64,000 nt of DNA from Gigantopelta aegis (GCF_016097555.1 NC_054704.1:50975000-51038999); one strand, 5' to 3'; positions 36,301-47,300 are shown, numbered from the stretch's first letter. Numbers and translations are program-made. The notes: generated by a model from the letters alone, not told the origin.

Positions 36301-36744
36301 TACATATCGTATGGAACAAAGTATATTCATAAGCTGCCTACAAATTGTATTATGCAGTACTGCAGACTCATAATTTGAGACTGAGCTGACAGGGTCCAAT
36401 CTGCTGCAGAAAGCTTGGATGTGTAGATTACACGAATTCCAATACTTCCGTACCTGGTATTGAACATAAATCAATCCAGGACCACCTACACATACGAAAG
36501 GTAGATGTTTCTTACAAATAAAGCAGCGTGAATTCTCTGCACCTTTTTGCATACATTCTTGATATAGCTCTTTTAGTCGTCTTGTAAAATGCATGCGACA
36601 CAACATATTTGGAGTGTTGCTATGAACACAATATTGTCTGCAAATTGGCAGGATCTTTAGTGCCTTAATATTCTGATGGAGTGCACTGTAATATACTTCC
36701 AGTGACTGTGCGAAAACACGTCCCAACACTCGCAGTGCTAACAT
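24337..36744 (-). CDS. adck2: ADCK2-like atypical kinase (UbiB/ABC1 family), complete
   Basis: Eleven coding exons on the minus strand: 36744-35944, 35322-35211, 34489-34433, 33691-33603, 31337-31188, 30688-30560, 28084-27983, 27232-27152, 26605-26435, 25490-25362, 24528-24337. All introns are GT-AG, phases agree, and the 2013 nt give 670 residues plus stop (human ADCK2 626). Family marks: FIKFGQ with the KxGQ signature (K199-Q202) and WASTRRDLFSDEF; nucleotide loop PVGSGCIAQV (about 259-268); VAVK lysine K353; HGDLHPGN catalytic loop (488-495); LDCG aspartate D538. Residues 268-350 form an acidic linker (exon 3 reads STEEIDEDDSIFDD) before VAVK. The N-terminus is basic and aromatic, suiting a mitochondrial presequence, and a hydrophobic stretch (LTFWPILFLYPFALL) precedes the domain. 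ADCK2 is mitochondrial and linked to coenzyme Q and lipid metabolism. The exon 2 donor is the least certain boundary. Confidence 0.95.
25030..25245. repeat. Degenerate minisatellite, about 35-bp unit, six copies
   Basis: The units vary around GGTTCATATGTTCCAACAAT followed by TAACTTTAA. An isolated related unit lies near 24157. It is located in the last ADCK2 intron. Confidence 0.8.
25489..25580 (+). mobile_element. Very short SINE tail inserted at an ADCK2 splice acceptor
   Basis: A 68-bp 3' piece of SINE tail a (CGTAAATAAAATGTGTTGAG ... AACATTTCC plus TTCC repeats). It is flanked by the direct repeat CCCTGACAAAAA at 25489-25500 and 25569-25580. On the gene strand the flank reads TTTTTGTCAGGG, the 3' splice site of ADCK2 exon 10, so the insertion duplicated that site. 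Confidence 0.93.
25728..25852. mobile_element. MITE family G, copy 2
   Basis: CAGGCCCCGTGCTTATAAAC faces TTTTATAAGCGTGGGCCC. The inside repeats AAAGTCTGGACTTTA in both orientations. ADCK2 intron between exons 9 and 10. Confidence 0.75.
27355..27668. repeat. Two foldback sequences in an ADCK2 intron
   Basis: At 27355-27383 GTCATATCCTGCTA and TAGCAGGATATGAC form a 14-bp hairpin with a one-base loop. At 27523-27668 AATAACTAGTTAATAACATC faces GATGTCATTAACTAGTTATT; the arms extend to about 48 bp with mismatches. Probably remnants of an inverted-repeat element. Confidence 0.65.
27745..27955 (+). mobile_element. 5'-truncated SINE, tail b
   Basis: It starts within the core (CACAACTGGTATATCAAAGG) and ends CCGATGATTAATAAATCAAT ... 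CATTAAACAAAAC. It lies just downstream of ADCK2 exon 7 in gene direction. Confidence 0.8.
28226..28592. repeat. Tandem repeat, 124-bp unit, about 2.95 copies
   Basis: The starts AATACTTTAACTTAACAG lie at 28226, 28350 and 28474. Units are almost identical. Each ends with GTATACCCTCGATTTAAC, the terminal sequence of the pogo-type transposon that begins in the third unit. Confidence 0.93.
28553..30103 (-). mobile_element. Pogo/Tigger-type DNA transposon, decayed, with a SINE inside
   Basis: TA-flanked ends: TAGTATACCCTCGATTTA at the left, TAAATCGAGGGTACACTG at the right. On the minus strand about 28860-29260 reads a transposase C-terminal part (VKQAWDIFSAMTIKNYWIH, then LRDLVGDVMCRF), with at least two stops. 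This resembles the AW..V...TI.NC end of Tigger proteins. The DDE core was not found. A head 2/tail b SINE (29470-29870) is inserted in it. It occupies the ADCK2 intron between exons 6 and 7. Confidence 0.75.
29470..29870 (-). mobile_element. SINE, head 2 with tail b
   Basis: The tail complement TTATTTAACGACGCCACTAG begins it and the head complement GGCCTAACCACGACACCAC ends it. CAGATTAATT occurs on both sides as a probable target duplication. It sits inside the pogo-type element. Confidence 0.85.
30295..30545 (+). mobile_element. SINE S4 body, abutting ADCK2 exon 6
   Basis: GAACAAATCTTCAATTTC ... CTACCCACAATATTAGTTGT ... CAGATTCGGGCA match the S4 body. The head is missing. Its end lies about 15 bp from the exon 6 splice donor. 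Confidence 0.65.
30715..31022 (-). mobile_element. SINE, head 1 with tail b, upstream of ADCK2 exon 6
   Basis: TTTAACAACACCATTAGAGC (tail) through CAAGGGATCTTTTATATGCA (core) to TTGACCACTAGGCTACATGC (head). It is sense to the gene and about 27 bp from the acceptor. Confidence 0.82.
31063..31145. repeat. Tandem repeat, 20-bp unit, four copies
   Basis: The unit AGAGTAATAGAAAGAAAGTR repeats within an ADCK2 intron. Its purine strand is the plus strand, so the transcript carries a pyrimidine run here. Confidence 0.85.
31540..32612 (-). mobile_element. SINE, head 1 with tail b, split by a 763-bp insertion
   Basis: Positions 31540-31683 hold tail b and the core up to GGGATCTTTTATA. Positions 32447-32612 resume with CACCATCCCACAGACAG and run to the head (TTTACCACTGGGCTACATCC). 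The order and orientation fit one SINE cut within GGATCTTTTATATGCACC. Confidence 0.85.
31684..32446 (-). mobile_element. DNA element with CAGACCTGC ends and a zinc-finger-like exon
   Basis: CAGACCTGC at the left and GCAGGTCTG at the right. On the minus strand 32178-31968 encodes a 70-residue piece containing HCRYCRTGISICHTGKFDI, like the C-x2-C start of zinc-finger domains in transposase-derived proteins. A good splice donor (AAAGTAAGT) follows. No catalytic domain is present. Superfamily unclear; the CAG ends suggest hAT. No clear target duplication. Confidence 0.55.
33085..33147. repeat. Hairpin, 13-bp arms
   Basis: AAATAATGTTACC and GGTAACATTATTT flank a 25-base spacer that begins AGGGTTCCTGTTAGAGG. 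ADCK2 intron between exons 4 and 5; may be the rest of a small inverted-repeat element. Confidence 0.5.
34982..35172. mobile_element. hAT-like MITE, second CAGGGGCGTAGC-type copy
   Basis: CAGGGGTGTAGGC at the left and GCTATGCCCCTG at the right, interior reverse-complementary to 13733-13937 (GAGTTTCTGGTGGTGCAAAA). Flanks TTCAGT and TTCAAT suggest a six-base target duplication. It lies about 40 bp beyond the exon 2 donor of ADCK2. Confidence 0.8.
35359..35537. mobile_element. Pogo-type MITE
   Basis: CAGTGAAACCTCTCCAAACC faces GGTTTAAAGGGGTTTCACTG with TA on both sides. The inside repeats AACCGGAC-type motifs. In the first coding intron of ADCK2. Confidence 0.8.
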
Positions 36745-36804
36745 GATGATCTCTTTGGATATTTTACTCCATATAACTCAGTACCAAAATACAGTATAGT
36801 TGAA

Positions 36805-36861
36805 TCAACTTCTTAGCAATTTGACAATACTTCCAACTAAAGTACTGTCTTTCTTCACCAT
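36805..36861 (-). other. Possible upstream ORF in the ADCK2 5' UTR
   Basis: A T-rich tract and AG at 36862-36863 look like a 3' splice site. The next bases are ATG, opening an 18-codon frame (start MVKKDSTLVG) that ends with TGA 60 bp before the main ATG. If this acceptor is used, every transcript through it carries the short ORF. Confidence 0.4.
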
Positions 36862-36936
36862 CTAAAAATTAAAAAAAAGAGAAAGACGTACAATGTATTA
36901 TATACACAAAAAGTTTTACACAAAAATATTAATTTA

Positions 36937-37010
36937 ATTGGATGTCAAACATTTCGTAATTCTGACATGCACACTGTAGTCTTCAGAGAAAACCTGTTAC
37001 ATTTTTTCAA
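36937..37010 (-). mobile_element. SINE fragment, tail b
   Basis: TTGGATGTCAAACATTTCGT and AGAGAAAACCTGTTACATTT match the middle of tail b. Both ends are missing. Confidence 0.55.
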
Positions 37011-37308
37011 CATCATTTTTAAACATACCTTTCCCACTGTCACAGGACTTGAGTACCCATGCAAGGAAGAGCACTCTCATTTAATTATATTTCTGTACGT
37101 CATTTTACCATGTATGCTTGCCGTCAGTTACATTATAGAGCTATGAGACATGAAGGACTAAGCCTGATGGAAAGAATTCCATATTCCCCTCTCCCCACCC
37201 ACAGGTATCCCCAAACAATAACGTTGGATATGTTATACTTACATTATATAATTATTAGTAGTACAAATACTATAGTTACATATATAAATAGTATTATATA
37301 CTACTAGG

Positions 37309-37490
37309 CAGGGCTCACCCTGTATGGTGCCAAATTAGCCAATTGCTAATTTTTATACAAAATGGCTAAAAAAATTAGTCATTGGCTAATACAATATTCC
37401 TCAAATTAACCACATTTTAATAAATATTTAGGAAATACTCTTAATTTTAGAAAATTGGCTAAACAAAAATTTGTTCCAGTGTGAGCCCTG
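37309..37490. mobile_element. hAT-like MITE, CAGGGCTCACCCTG type
   Basis: CAGGGCTCACCCTG at the left and GTGAGCCCTG at the right. ACTAGG is duplicated on both sides (37303-37308 and 37491-37496). The interior repeats GCTAATTTTTA- and GGCTAA-type motifs. A 2.1-kb relative lies at 49849-51983. Confidence 0.88.
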
Positions 37491-37522
37491 ACTAGGCCCA
37501 AGGGTTTCTGTTTGGAGGTACC

Positions 37523-37581
37523 TTAGTTCATAAAAATAAACTCGAATATGCATTTACATTCGAGTTTATTTTTATGAACTA
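37523..37581. mobile_element. 59-bp hairpin insertion with 8-bp direct repeats
   Basis: TAGTTCATAAAAATAAACTC plus GAAT forms a 24-bp arm (37524-37547). A ten-base loop follows, then the exact reverse complement (37558-37581). GAGGTACC stands directly before (37515-37522) and after (37582-37589). This is a minimal terminal-repeat-only insertion, or a duplicated hairpin. Confidence 0.85.
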
Positions 37582-38176
37582 GAGGTACCTGTGCCCACCC
37601 AGTCTTTGACTACCGAATTAACTTTTACAATTACCTCAAATAACATTGCATTTGTTCAATCAAATAACTAACCCTAACAATTGTTTTGTGGAGGGAGGGA
37701 TAAAAAGACACACATTGGTTGACCAGGTAAATAACAATTGCAATTCGCCTTTTTCTGGTCACTGTGAGTGACGATTTTCGATACGTTCACATCTTACGAT
37801 CGTAACGAATGACAGCAACACACTGCCGATGGACCCATGTCTGCTTACGTTCACGATAGCAAATTCCCTGTTCATTTTATCACGGTAGTACTGTTCAGTT
37901 GGATATTTTTAAACAATGTTGTCATTTACTAGATAAAAGTTAAAATAACTGCACTGCAGTGCAAAGCAAAACTAAACAATCCAAGGGAAATAACTCTGTT
38001 ATTGGGTCTCACAGAGGACAGGAAAGGGTCTCACTCCTACTTTAAAAAAAATAAAATTGGGTGGGGGGTGAGTGTGGTGGATGGTGGTGAAGGAGGGATG
38101 ATAAAAAATTTAGGTAACCATAACTGAAAGAAAGATATCACAAAATCGGTGCATTTCAGTTGTTTAAAACCGTTTT

Positions 38177-38204
38177 CGGTGGCGTCGTGGTTAGGCCATC
38201 GGTC
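38177..38204 (+). mobile_element. Head of a SINE (head 2), cut off by an insertion
   Basis: GGTGGCGTCGTGGTTAGGCC followed by ATCGGTC is the start of head 2. The rest of such a head begins at 40721 (TGGTAGGTACTGGGTTCGG), directly behind the second family C element. Confidence 0.75.
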
Positions 38205-38662
38205 TATAGGTTGGACTATACCAATTCAAATCCCATAGGCGACCATGTTAACGTTTGTGTTTAAAAACACTATATGCAATATATCAACCAAACTGTGACC
38301 CATAAATATCAGTACTACAACCCCTACCTCAAAGTATTAACTGCAGAAAATGGTACCTTTCATGGCTCATTTTCGGTATAACCAGATGTTTCTGCAACAC
38401 CCCTAGTTTCGCACAAAATTTGAGTACTTTTTTTTACAGGTACCCCATACATGTTCCAAGCACAAGGCTACTTGACACGGTGGTACTACATCAAATAAAA
38501 TTGCATACATTTTTAGCCCAGATGAAACTATTTTTTTTTACAACCAACACACTCACATTTATAACCAATCACAGGACTTGTGGTGTTAACTTCTCTATCA
38601 AAAGTTCGGTACACCTCGAACTTCGACCCAGCCGGAAATTAATTGGTATAGTGCAACCTATA
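38205..38662 (+). mobile_element. MITE family C, left copy (458 bp)
   Basis: Starts TATAGGTTGGACTATACCAA and ends TTGGTATAGTGCAACCTATA, an imperfect 22-bp inverted repeat. It is almost identical to 40261-40718 in sequence and length. A divergent copy is at 11408-11856. The TATA at both ends suggests a TA target. Confidence 0.88.
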
Positions 38663-40260
38663 CTGATAACATACATGTTTCAAAAGGTGGTGAATCATGT
38701 GTTTTTATGACAACCAGGATCTGGTGTCTTCTGACATAAACTGACAACCTCACTAAAACTGTTGTTTCTACAGTGCAACCTAATTTAATGTACACCTCAC
38801 AAAGCACATGTATTTTGTAGTTTTGTACAAATGCAATATGTCATATTTGAAAAAATAATTTTTTCAAAAATAATACTCCTGAAGATATTTACTGTCAGAT
38901 GTGTGTGTGTGCTCAGCTATATATGTAGAGACAGCATGGCTATTCAGAGTACCTCAACTCCTTAAACTTATTCCATTGAAACACATGTACTTGACTGACC
39001 CCTAGATTATGAAGACCTCAATAGGCACATCAAAGAAATATCAGTATTAAAAAAATACAATGTCTGAGGAAGGAAAAACCAACATGACTGCATCTGTATG
39101 AAGTAATGACTTAATGTCCTGCACATCACTGTTGGAAGAAAATCCTGTATGCTGAGTGTGGGCATCTTCAAGTTACCATGTGCGGGAATTTCAAATCCAT
39201 CAGCTATGCAGATTTTCAAATTGGACCATCAAAACCATTGGCAGCCACCAATATTCCTGACTATATTTTATGTATACCCTACTGTAGTTGGAGGTTTTAA
39301 ATATTTGTGATATCTGGAATTATCATGCAGCTTTTGCATATTTATTTTTGATTCATTACTTAAAAAACCTGTTTTTAAGTGACATAATTACCCGAACATC
39401 TATTTTATTGCATTATTTTCTAATCCAGATCAATACAATATGTATATTGGATGTATTCCTACAATCTGTAATCCAGCATATCATTTAGCTATTAACATTG
39501 GATAATACAGCATTAACAATAAAATAAATCATCAAATTACACCAAGGTAGATAATCAAATCTGGAAAAATTGGTTCTAAATCTAGTATACACTTCATGGG
39601 AGCAAACTAAGTGATTATTTAAAAAAAAAAATTGATCTGGAGACCTAAAGATATGTTTAACAAGCTTATTGTTATGTATAAATGAGAACAGAAGGCACAA
39701 TAGTGACCAAAATTTTAATTATGGCTTTGGTAAAAAAATTCTTCAAAGTAAAAAAATGTTTTCCCTAAAACTACAAATTTGTCTAAAATATGACTTAACA
39801 CCCTATAAATATCCCAAAAGGACAATAAAATTCAAGGTCTTTAAAAAGTTAAGCTATCAGAAGTACACACATGAAACATTAACTATGTTTATAGAAGTTA
39901 AAGACATTATTCCAATATTGGCACATGTTATTTTTAATATAAAAATAAATTGCTATTAAAATCTAAGTTCAGACTGCCTAGATATATTAACATATTTAAG
40001 AGCAGTTGTATATGGCAAGTCAAACACCATGTAAATAAAAACATTCAAATCTTTATAGTATGAATTATAGGCCAAAACCAACTTTTCCTCAGTGCTAATT
40101 TTTGTTCAAACTCCATTCAGAGATATGCACAGTAATTATTGTCAAGGTCAAGGTCATTGTGAACTTGCATGGCCGAGTGACGGCTAATTAATCAAATAGT
40201 GTAGTTTAATTTAATTAAATCACAAAAATCATAATCTTTTATTATGCACTGAATATGTGC
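38663..40260. other. 1.6-kb spacer between two family C elements; no gene seen
   Basis: AT-rich. The 96-residue open frame at 39669-39959 is lysine-rich and resembles nothing I know. Near 40143 TCAAGGTCAAGGTCA is a repeat-type motif that also fits orphan nuclear-receptor half-sites. Confidence 0.5.
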
Positions 40261-40718
40261 TATAGGTTGGACTATACCAATTCAAATCCCATAGGCGACC
40301 ATGTTAACGTTTGTGTTTAAAAACACTATATGCAATATATCAACCAAACTGTGACCCATAAATATCAGTACTACAACCCCTACCTCAAAGTATTAACTGC
40401 AGAAAATGGTACCTTTCATGGCTCATTTTCGGTATAACCAGATGTTTCTGCAACACCCCTAGTTTCGCACAAAATTTGAGTACTTTTTTTTACAGGTACC
40501 CCATACATGTTCCAAGCACAAGGCTACTTGACACGGTGGTACTACATCAAATAAAATTGCATACATTTTTAGCCCAGATGAAACTAATTTTTTTTACAAC
40601 CAACACACTCACATTTATAACCAATCACAGGACTTGTGGTGTTAACTTCTCTATCAAAAGTTCGGTACACCTCGAACTTCGACCCAGCCGGAAATTAATT
40701 GGTATAGTGCAACCTATA
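40261..40718 (+). mobile_element. MITE family C, right copy (458 bp)
   Basis: In the same orientation as 38205-38662 and nearly identical, with the same inverted ends. Its right flank is the body of a SINE whose head stands to the left of the other copy. Confidence 0.88.
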
Positions 40719-41305
40719 GTCTGGTAGGTACTGGGTTCGGATCTCAGTCGACGCATGGGATTTTTAATCCAGATACCGACTCCAAACCCTGAGTGAGTGC
40801 TCCGCAAGGCTCAATGGGTAGGTGTAAACCACTTGCACCAACCAGTGATCCATAACTGGTTCAACAAAGGCCATGGTTTGTGCTATCCTGCCTGTGGGAA
40901 GCGCAAATAAAAGATCCCTTGCTGCTAATCGGAAAGAGTAGCCCATGTAGTGGCGACAGCTGGTTTCCTCTGAAAATCTGTGTGGTCCTTAACCATATGT
41001 CTGACGCCATATAACCGTAAATAAAATGTGTTGAGTGCGTCGTTAAATAAAACATTTCTTTCTTTCTTTTGCACCGACCAGTGATCCATAACTGGTTCAA
41101 CAAAGGCCATGGTTTGTGCTGTTCTGCCTGTGGGAAGCGCAAATAAAAGATCCCTTGCTGCTAATCGGTAAGAGTAGCCCATGTAGTGGCGACAGTGGGT
41201 TTCCTCTCAAGATCTGTGTGGTCCTTAACCATATGTTCGACACCATATAACCGTAAATAAAATGTGTTGAGTGCATTGTTAAATAAAACATTTCTTTCTT
41301 TCTTT
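40719..41305 (+). mobile_element. SINE, head 2 with tail a, plus a second 3' part in tandem
   Basis: CTGGGTTCGGATCTCAG to AACATTTCTTTCTTTC ends near 41069. A second copy then starts within the spacer (GCACCGACCAGTGATCC) and runs to another tail with CTTTCTTTC ending at 41305. This is a dimeric or double insertion. Confidence 0.82.
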
Positions 41306-44300
41306 CAGTTAATTAAAAGATTTGTTTGATTAGTACATCTTCTAAGAGTTCTATACCTTTTGTAGTCATCACTTGTTAAATTTTCATTGCATAAAAATAT
41401 CTCATGCACTTTGCCTTGTGCTGACATAAATAGGGTAAACTGAAAATAAAATTAAAGATTTCTATTGAATGTAAACCATGGATCGTATTTAACCGATTGA
41501 TAATATTCTTGCTTAAGAGAATATATGTACTTAGTCCTACATAAGATTTTATTATAAAAAAGTTAAGTTACATCATTGGAAAGACGAGTTTCAGACATTG
41601 CATTAAACAGTCTATTTTCTGATCTAGATACCATGTATTTAAAACATTTTATCCACAAGTAATTGAATAACATAACGCTCCACAACTATTAAGTATCGTA
41701 AACAAGGCCATTGTGAATTGTTGGAATGGGAAATACTGAGGAGTAATAATCCTGTATATCACTGCACCTCAGTAGTGTTTTACAGCCCACTTTGCACTAG
41801 TTCAATAAATAAACCTCAGGCGTATGGTTTTATTTTAATGAACTAACTCTGTACAAGTAATCACTACTGGTACATTTAAGTGACACATGCTCGTCATCAA
41901 ATCTTGTGAATCGATTTAAATGGCATAAAGTGGTGACAGCAGGTTTTCTTCCTCAATATCTGTGGTAAATGGAATTGAAATAAATCGTCAACAATTGGTA
42001 TGTGCTCCAGGACTCTTCCAGGAAGCAATCTTAGCACGAAGATCACGTTTAGTGCACAACTTTATGCACTTATGGTGATCATAGAGCTAAGATTGCTTTG
42101 TGGAACAGGAACCTGGAGGCAGGGGTAGTGCCAAGTTTTTTGGTTTGTTTAATGACATCACTAGAACACATTGATTTATTAATCATCGGCTATTGGATGT
42201 CAAACATTTGGTAATTTTGAGTCTTAGGGGAAACCCAATACATTTTTCCATTTCTAAGCAAGGGATCTTTTATATGCATCATCCTAGACAGGATAGCACA
42301 TACCACAACCTTTGATATACCAGGCTGGAACGAGAAATAGCCCAATGGGCCCCCAAAAAGAGAAAATTACCATGTGATTACAATCAGTCGCTGATGGACT
42401 TTTCTGTGTCAGACTGCGATTGAGCCAAAACTACTAAATCCACAGCTGATCCATTGTTAATTTTGCATGTGTGATTTCTAGTTTGTGATCTGGGCATAAA
42501 TTTTTATTGATCCTGACTGTTGGGTCTGATCTTTGTAATCACAAGGTTGAACTGTGCTAGCATTTATACATTAAAAATTGTCAATATATTCCATTAAAAG
42601 AACTCACTTGAACTCTTGATTTCGCCAAGCTAAAAACAACAACAAAATACCAACAAATGTGGTGGCAGATTAAATATAGTGAATTTTATTGTGAAAGCCA
42701 AAAAACACAACACTTGTATTATTATCATCGTGTCAATAAACTATTATATTTAAGTACATAATTGTGTATTATTTGCGACAGTAGTTTTGCATACAGCAAT
42801 CTGGCTATGAGTGAGTGGTACTCTCCAATTGTTCTAAATATCTCTAGCTTAATTAATACAATAATATTCATATTTATTCTCTCCTGCTAATTATTTTTGA
42901 TAGGCGATCGGAAAGAAAGAGGAAAGTAGTTTTGTTCTTTTTTGTTTTCTTTCTCTTTTTGTGCTTATGAATGAGTTTATGAATGAATGCCATTTTGATA
43001 ATGAAATGTAAAACTCACAAAAATACAAAACTGAATAGTAAAATATGTACATCTTTTTAATCTCTAACTTTACAAATAGTTTAATGTTAAACAACAACAA
43101 ACAACAATTTGGATGGAATTCTTGAAGCACAATGGCATAAACTGAATTTGATGTTTCTTGATCTACATGTAAATAATTAATTAATCTAAATTCACTGCTA
43201 CATTTAAACTAATTTCCTATTATTCTGTATCATTCAAGGCAGACAAGAATTTTCAGATATAAGCATAAAAACAGTATGTCATTGACTAACAATTATTATA
43301 CTTTATGAAATAAAACTAAAATTTTAATTTTTTTTATTTCAGAAATAAGTTCTGCGACCCAATTTCCAGCTAAAAACAATTGATCCCAATTTAACCATTT
43401 CTACCTACCAAGGTATTCTTGCACGATTACCTGAATCAAATAATACACTGTTGTACGTGTTAATGGTATGTTCACTATTCTACAAGTTTTCAACTCTTTG
43501 GTTTGAAATTAATATGATGTACGTTAAGCGTAACGAGTTAAAATTGCTTTAACAAAACAAGTAAATGTACGTTATAAAATTTATATAATGTTTTTGGTTG
43601 GGTAAAATTTTACTGTTTTTCTTAAGAGAAGCATATCAACAATGACCAAAGAAAGGCAGTATATAATTTGACAATGTAACATTGCGTGGCTAAAGCATTA
43701 TTAACAGCATACATGTGTTATTTGAAAGGAAAGGGTTATTGGGAAGGATGATAAAGGTTCTTTATTTTTGCTAATTTTTTATTTTTCACCAGTTCTATAT
43801 TTGTTTTACAGAAGGGAAGGAGTGGAAGCTGAATATAATTGTCAGAATTTGCAATATTGCACTACTTTATGCAAGCAAGCAAACACACACATAAATACCA
43901 ACATTCAACTAGGACTGAAACAATTATATTCAATTTTTGTTGTCAAATTCAACAATCTAAAATAACAGAATTAACATAAGACACAAAGACTTGTCTATAC
44001 ATTCAAAATCCAACCCTTTCCTACCAATCCTCCTGGGCTTATTTAGTTTAAGTTTTGTTTTAAATGGCTTGTTTTTTAGATTACCCATCTAAAACTGGCT
44101 CCCAATAAATTAAAGTATTAGAATTTATCTTTTGGCAGTTTTGTTTCGATGATGTCATCAATTTTTTTTGGTCTACACCCCCCCCCACCCCATCAGTTCT
44201 CTTTTATAAATTATTTAAAATTGACCCTTTAATTTAAATACCTTCTGTCCGACACCCAGCCACTGACCATACCAGAGACTGAGTGTGGGATAGAGGTGCC

Positions 44301-47300
44301 TGAACCTCTCTTGGATATAGGCACGTTAATAAAGTAACCATTACCATTATAAATTCACAACACCAGATATCCACTAGCAGATAAACAGAAACTGATTTCA
44401 CCCACTTGTCAGCTAGTTATGTCATTGTTAAGAGCCCATCTTGAAATAACCTAACACCATTAACCACGATGGATCCTTGTGATCACTGAAATACAATTTT
44501 CATGGTCTTTTCAAATACTGTGTTCTAAAGTTATTATAAACAATAAATCTTATTTTATCAGTTGTATTTTAAAATACCTGGCCTGGTGCTTATAACACTT
44601 TTAAGAGTCTAGACTCAAGATGCATGTGTGTGATGTCATTAAAGATCAAGTCTGGACTCTAAAAGTTTTATAAGCACGGGCACTGATAACATTATACCCT
44701 ATGCAATATTCAAAATATTTACATGTATTATTTTCCAAAACAGCCATAAATACAGCACCTACAGTGTTCATTAATTTTCATCTACTACTGTTGGCATCAT
44801 GCTTATTTTTCAAGATTACAATTACAAAACTCATTGCATTCGTTATTTACAGCCGCCTAATTTTTCACAAACAGTATCCTACTTTCAAAGATATTAGCAC
44901 CCAGATTCCCATGTGAACCCTAATTCACTTGTTAAAAACAGTAAAGTTCATTTTAAAAGGCATGAAAGCAAATAACCAAAAACAAATACCTCAACTTTTT
45001 ATAGTTACAAAATCATGTTTACTTCCAACCTATAGCCTTATATTATAAAAACAATTTTATAGCAATTATAAACTTGACAAAATGCAATGAAAGTAGACCC
45101 CCCCCCCCCCCCCCAAAATGCATTCACATATTAACATAAATGTGAAACACTGCAAACATTAGGAAAACAAAGAATATAGAGAATACAAAAATTTAGTGTT
45201 TTTAAAGAATTCTGCTGACATTTACATTTAACTGTAACTGTACATCTGATTTGTAAGCAAAAATCCAGAGATCAATCACAAAATTGCTCAGTTGTTAACC
45301 AGTAGGAAGAGCAAACAAATAAATGTAAAAATGGTTATAGGAATTCATGGGAGAAAAACAAAAACGGATGATCTCTATTCTAAATAATAAAAATATATTT
45401 AAGATTATAGCTTTAAAAACTATACATTAGCCTACAGCATAGATAAAAAAATATCCCCAGTCAAATTAACCAACCAACTGCTTATTAGTTATTTTGAATA
45501 TGTCACTTTGTTTTTAGTCTCATAAAATTTCTCATACCTACAGCATTTAAAAACATCTGGTTCCAACATTTAATGACACCAAAGACAAATAAATATGATT
45601 CGTGCAATACTATCTCCATGGTAACAAGAGCCATTCTAAAACTGTTCACACTGGTGGGAGGGGAGGGGCTACAGTTATTATTTTATGCCTGGTAGAACTG
45701 CTTAATTTTTTTCCTATGCATACAGGGTTTTAAAATTATTATATTTTTGGAGTGATAGTTATACAGATGTTGTTCAATCAGACCCTCCCCCACCCCATGA
45801 CATTAATTGTGGAACAGTCCTTACCTTATGTCACAGAAGACATATGCATGGGACTGGGAGCTTTTCTTCTGGTTGGTAACAGTGCGTGTATTATTAAATT
45901 TCACTTTTAGTTTGAAAATATCAATCTCAAAATGAAGCTCACAGTCTGTGTGGTATAGTAAATATCAAACAACTCGATGTAAGAAAGAACTGATGCCAAG
46001 GCGCTGAGTGTAATTACCCGTTGTGCACAAAACACGAATAGTCCCAAGGCCTTAAGTTGTGTGAATATAACATGCAAGTAATAACATCACAACACTTTCA
46101 TGTCACCATACACCATGCGATGACAAACATTTTTTAACTGATTTAAATCTGCCAATACAGCAGTTACACTGGGACAAAATGGTGAAACTTTAATACATAA
46201 TATAGTTTATAAATACATGTATTACAAAATAATGTTTCCTTTTCATATCACAGAACTTGAAATTATTTTCCATACCAAACAATTTTCAATACAAAGATTT
46301 GGTCATTGTCAGTGGACCACAAGGCGCATTACATAATGTTCTGTCAATGAGTTAAAGAAACCAAAAGTAAGATGATGTTGAAATGCACTAAAAATATATG
46401 TTACAACACCACACACGCACACATACATACACATTTTTAAGTAACGAGCAAATGACAAAATACTAAATAAAAATACATTTCATGTTGTAGAAACAGTAGA
46501 CAGGAAAAATGTGGATGTTTTAATAAAAGAACCAGAAATATATACATCATTTGCTGCAACATATCCTGCATTTAGGAGAGGCAAGCGATTTCACTGTAAT
46601 GTTAAATTCTATAACATCATTATTCCACACATAAGAACAGTAGCTGAAATTTTATTTTAACTAAATTCAGTTAACATTAATTAATCAGCAATTGCTGTTA
46701 TAAAAAAAGCCAGCAATGGAGTATCCCCTTATGTCATTGGTACAATTCCTGGTGAAGTCAGAGAGGCACACCTGAACTTTAAATAGATGGTTATGGCTGG
46801 AGACTTTAGTGGGACTGTTTGTATTAGGACATCAAAGGAGAGTGGGTCATTTCCTTAACAAACTTCTGTATAAAATAATCTGGTGGTATGTACAAATCCC
46901 CAGCCCACGTTCTGCTAGAATAGAAAGTGAATGCTACAAACGTAAAACCCTGTTTTCGTGCAAGAAAATGTGTTGACATCCGTTATGATCAACCATGTTT
47001 GAGATCGATGCTGAATAATATACCTTCTCTTTAACCAAGTCAACATGAGACTCTTATCTACTTACTTAAAGTATGTAGTAAAGTATTGTACGTCGACTTA
47101 AGTACGTCTGAAAATATGGAGACAGTGCTCAATGGTACACAATACCAGCTAGGAGCTTCGCACACTCCTCACATGTTTAAAGTCATTTTACTTGTCCTAA
47201 ACTAAGTAAAATATAATTTTTATATATTGTATATATTATTTTAGATGCTTGTTTTTGCTAGTTCACCATTACTGGTTAATAATATAAACTGTTTAAACTT

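Noticed and set aside
39669-39959. A 96-codon lysine- and isoleucine-rich frame
   Set aside because: AT-rich composition explains the open frame; no motif, splice or start context supports it.
38205-40718. LTR-type element bounded by 458-bp direct repeats
   Set aside because: Each repeat has its own 22-bp inverted ends, a third solo copy exists at 11408-11856, and the 1.6-kb spacer has no recognisable coding content; two MITE copies fit better.
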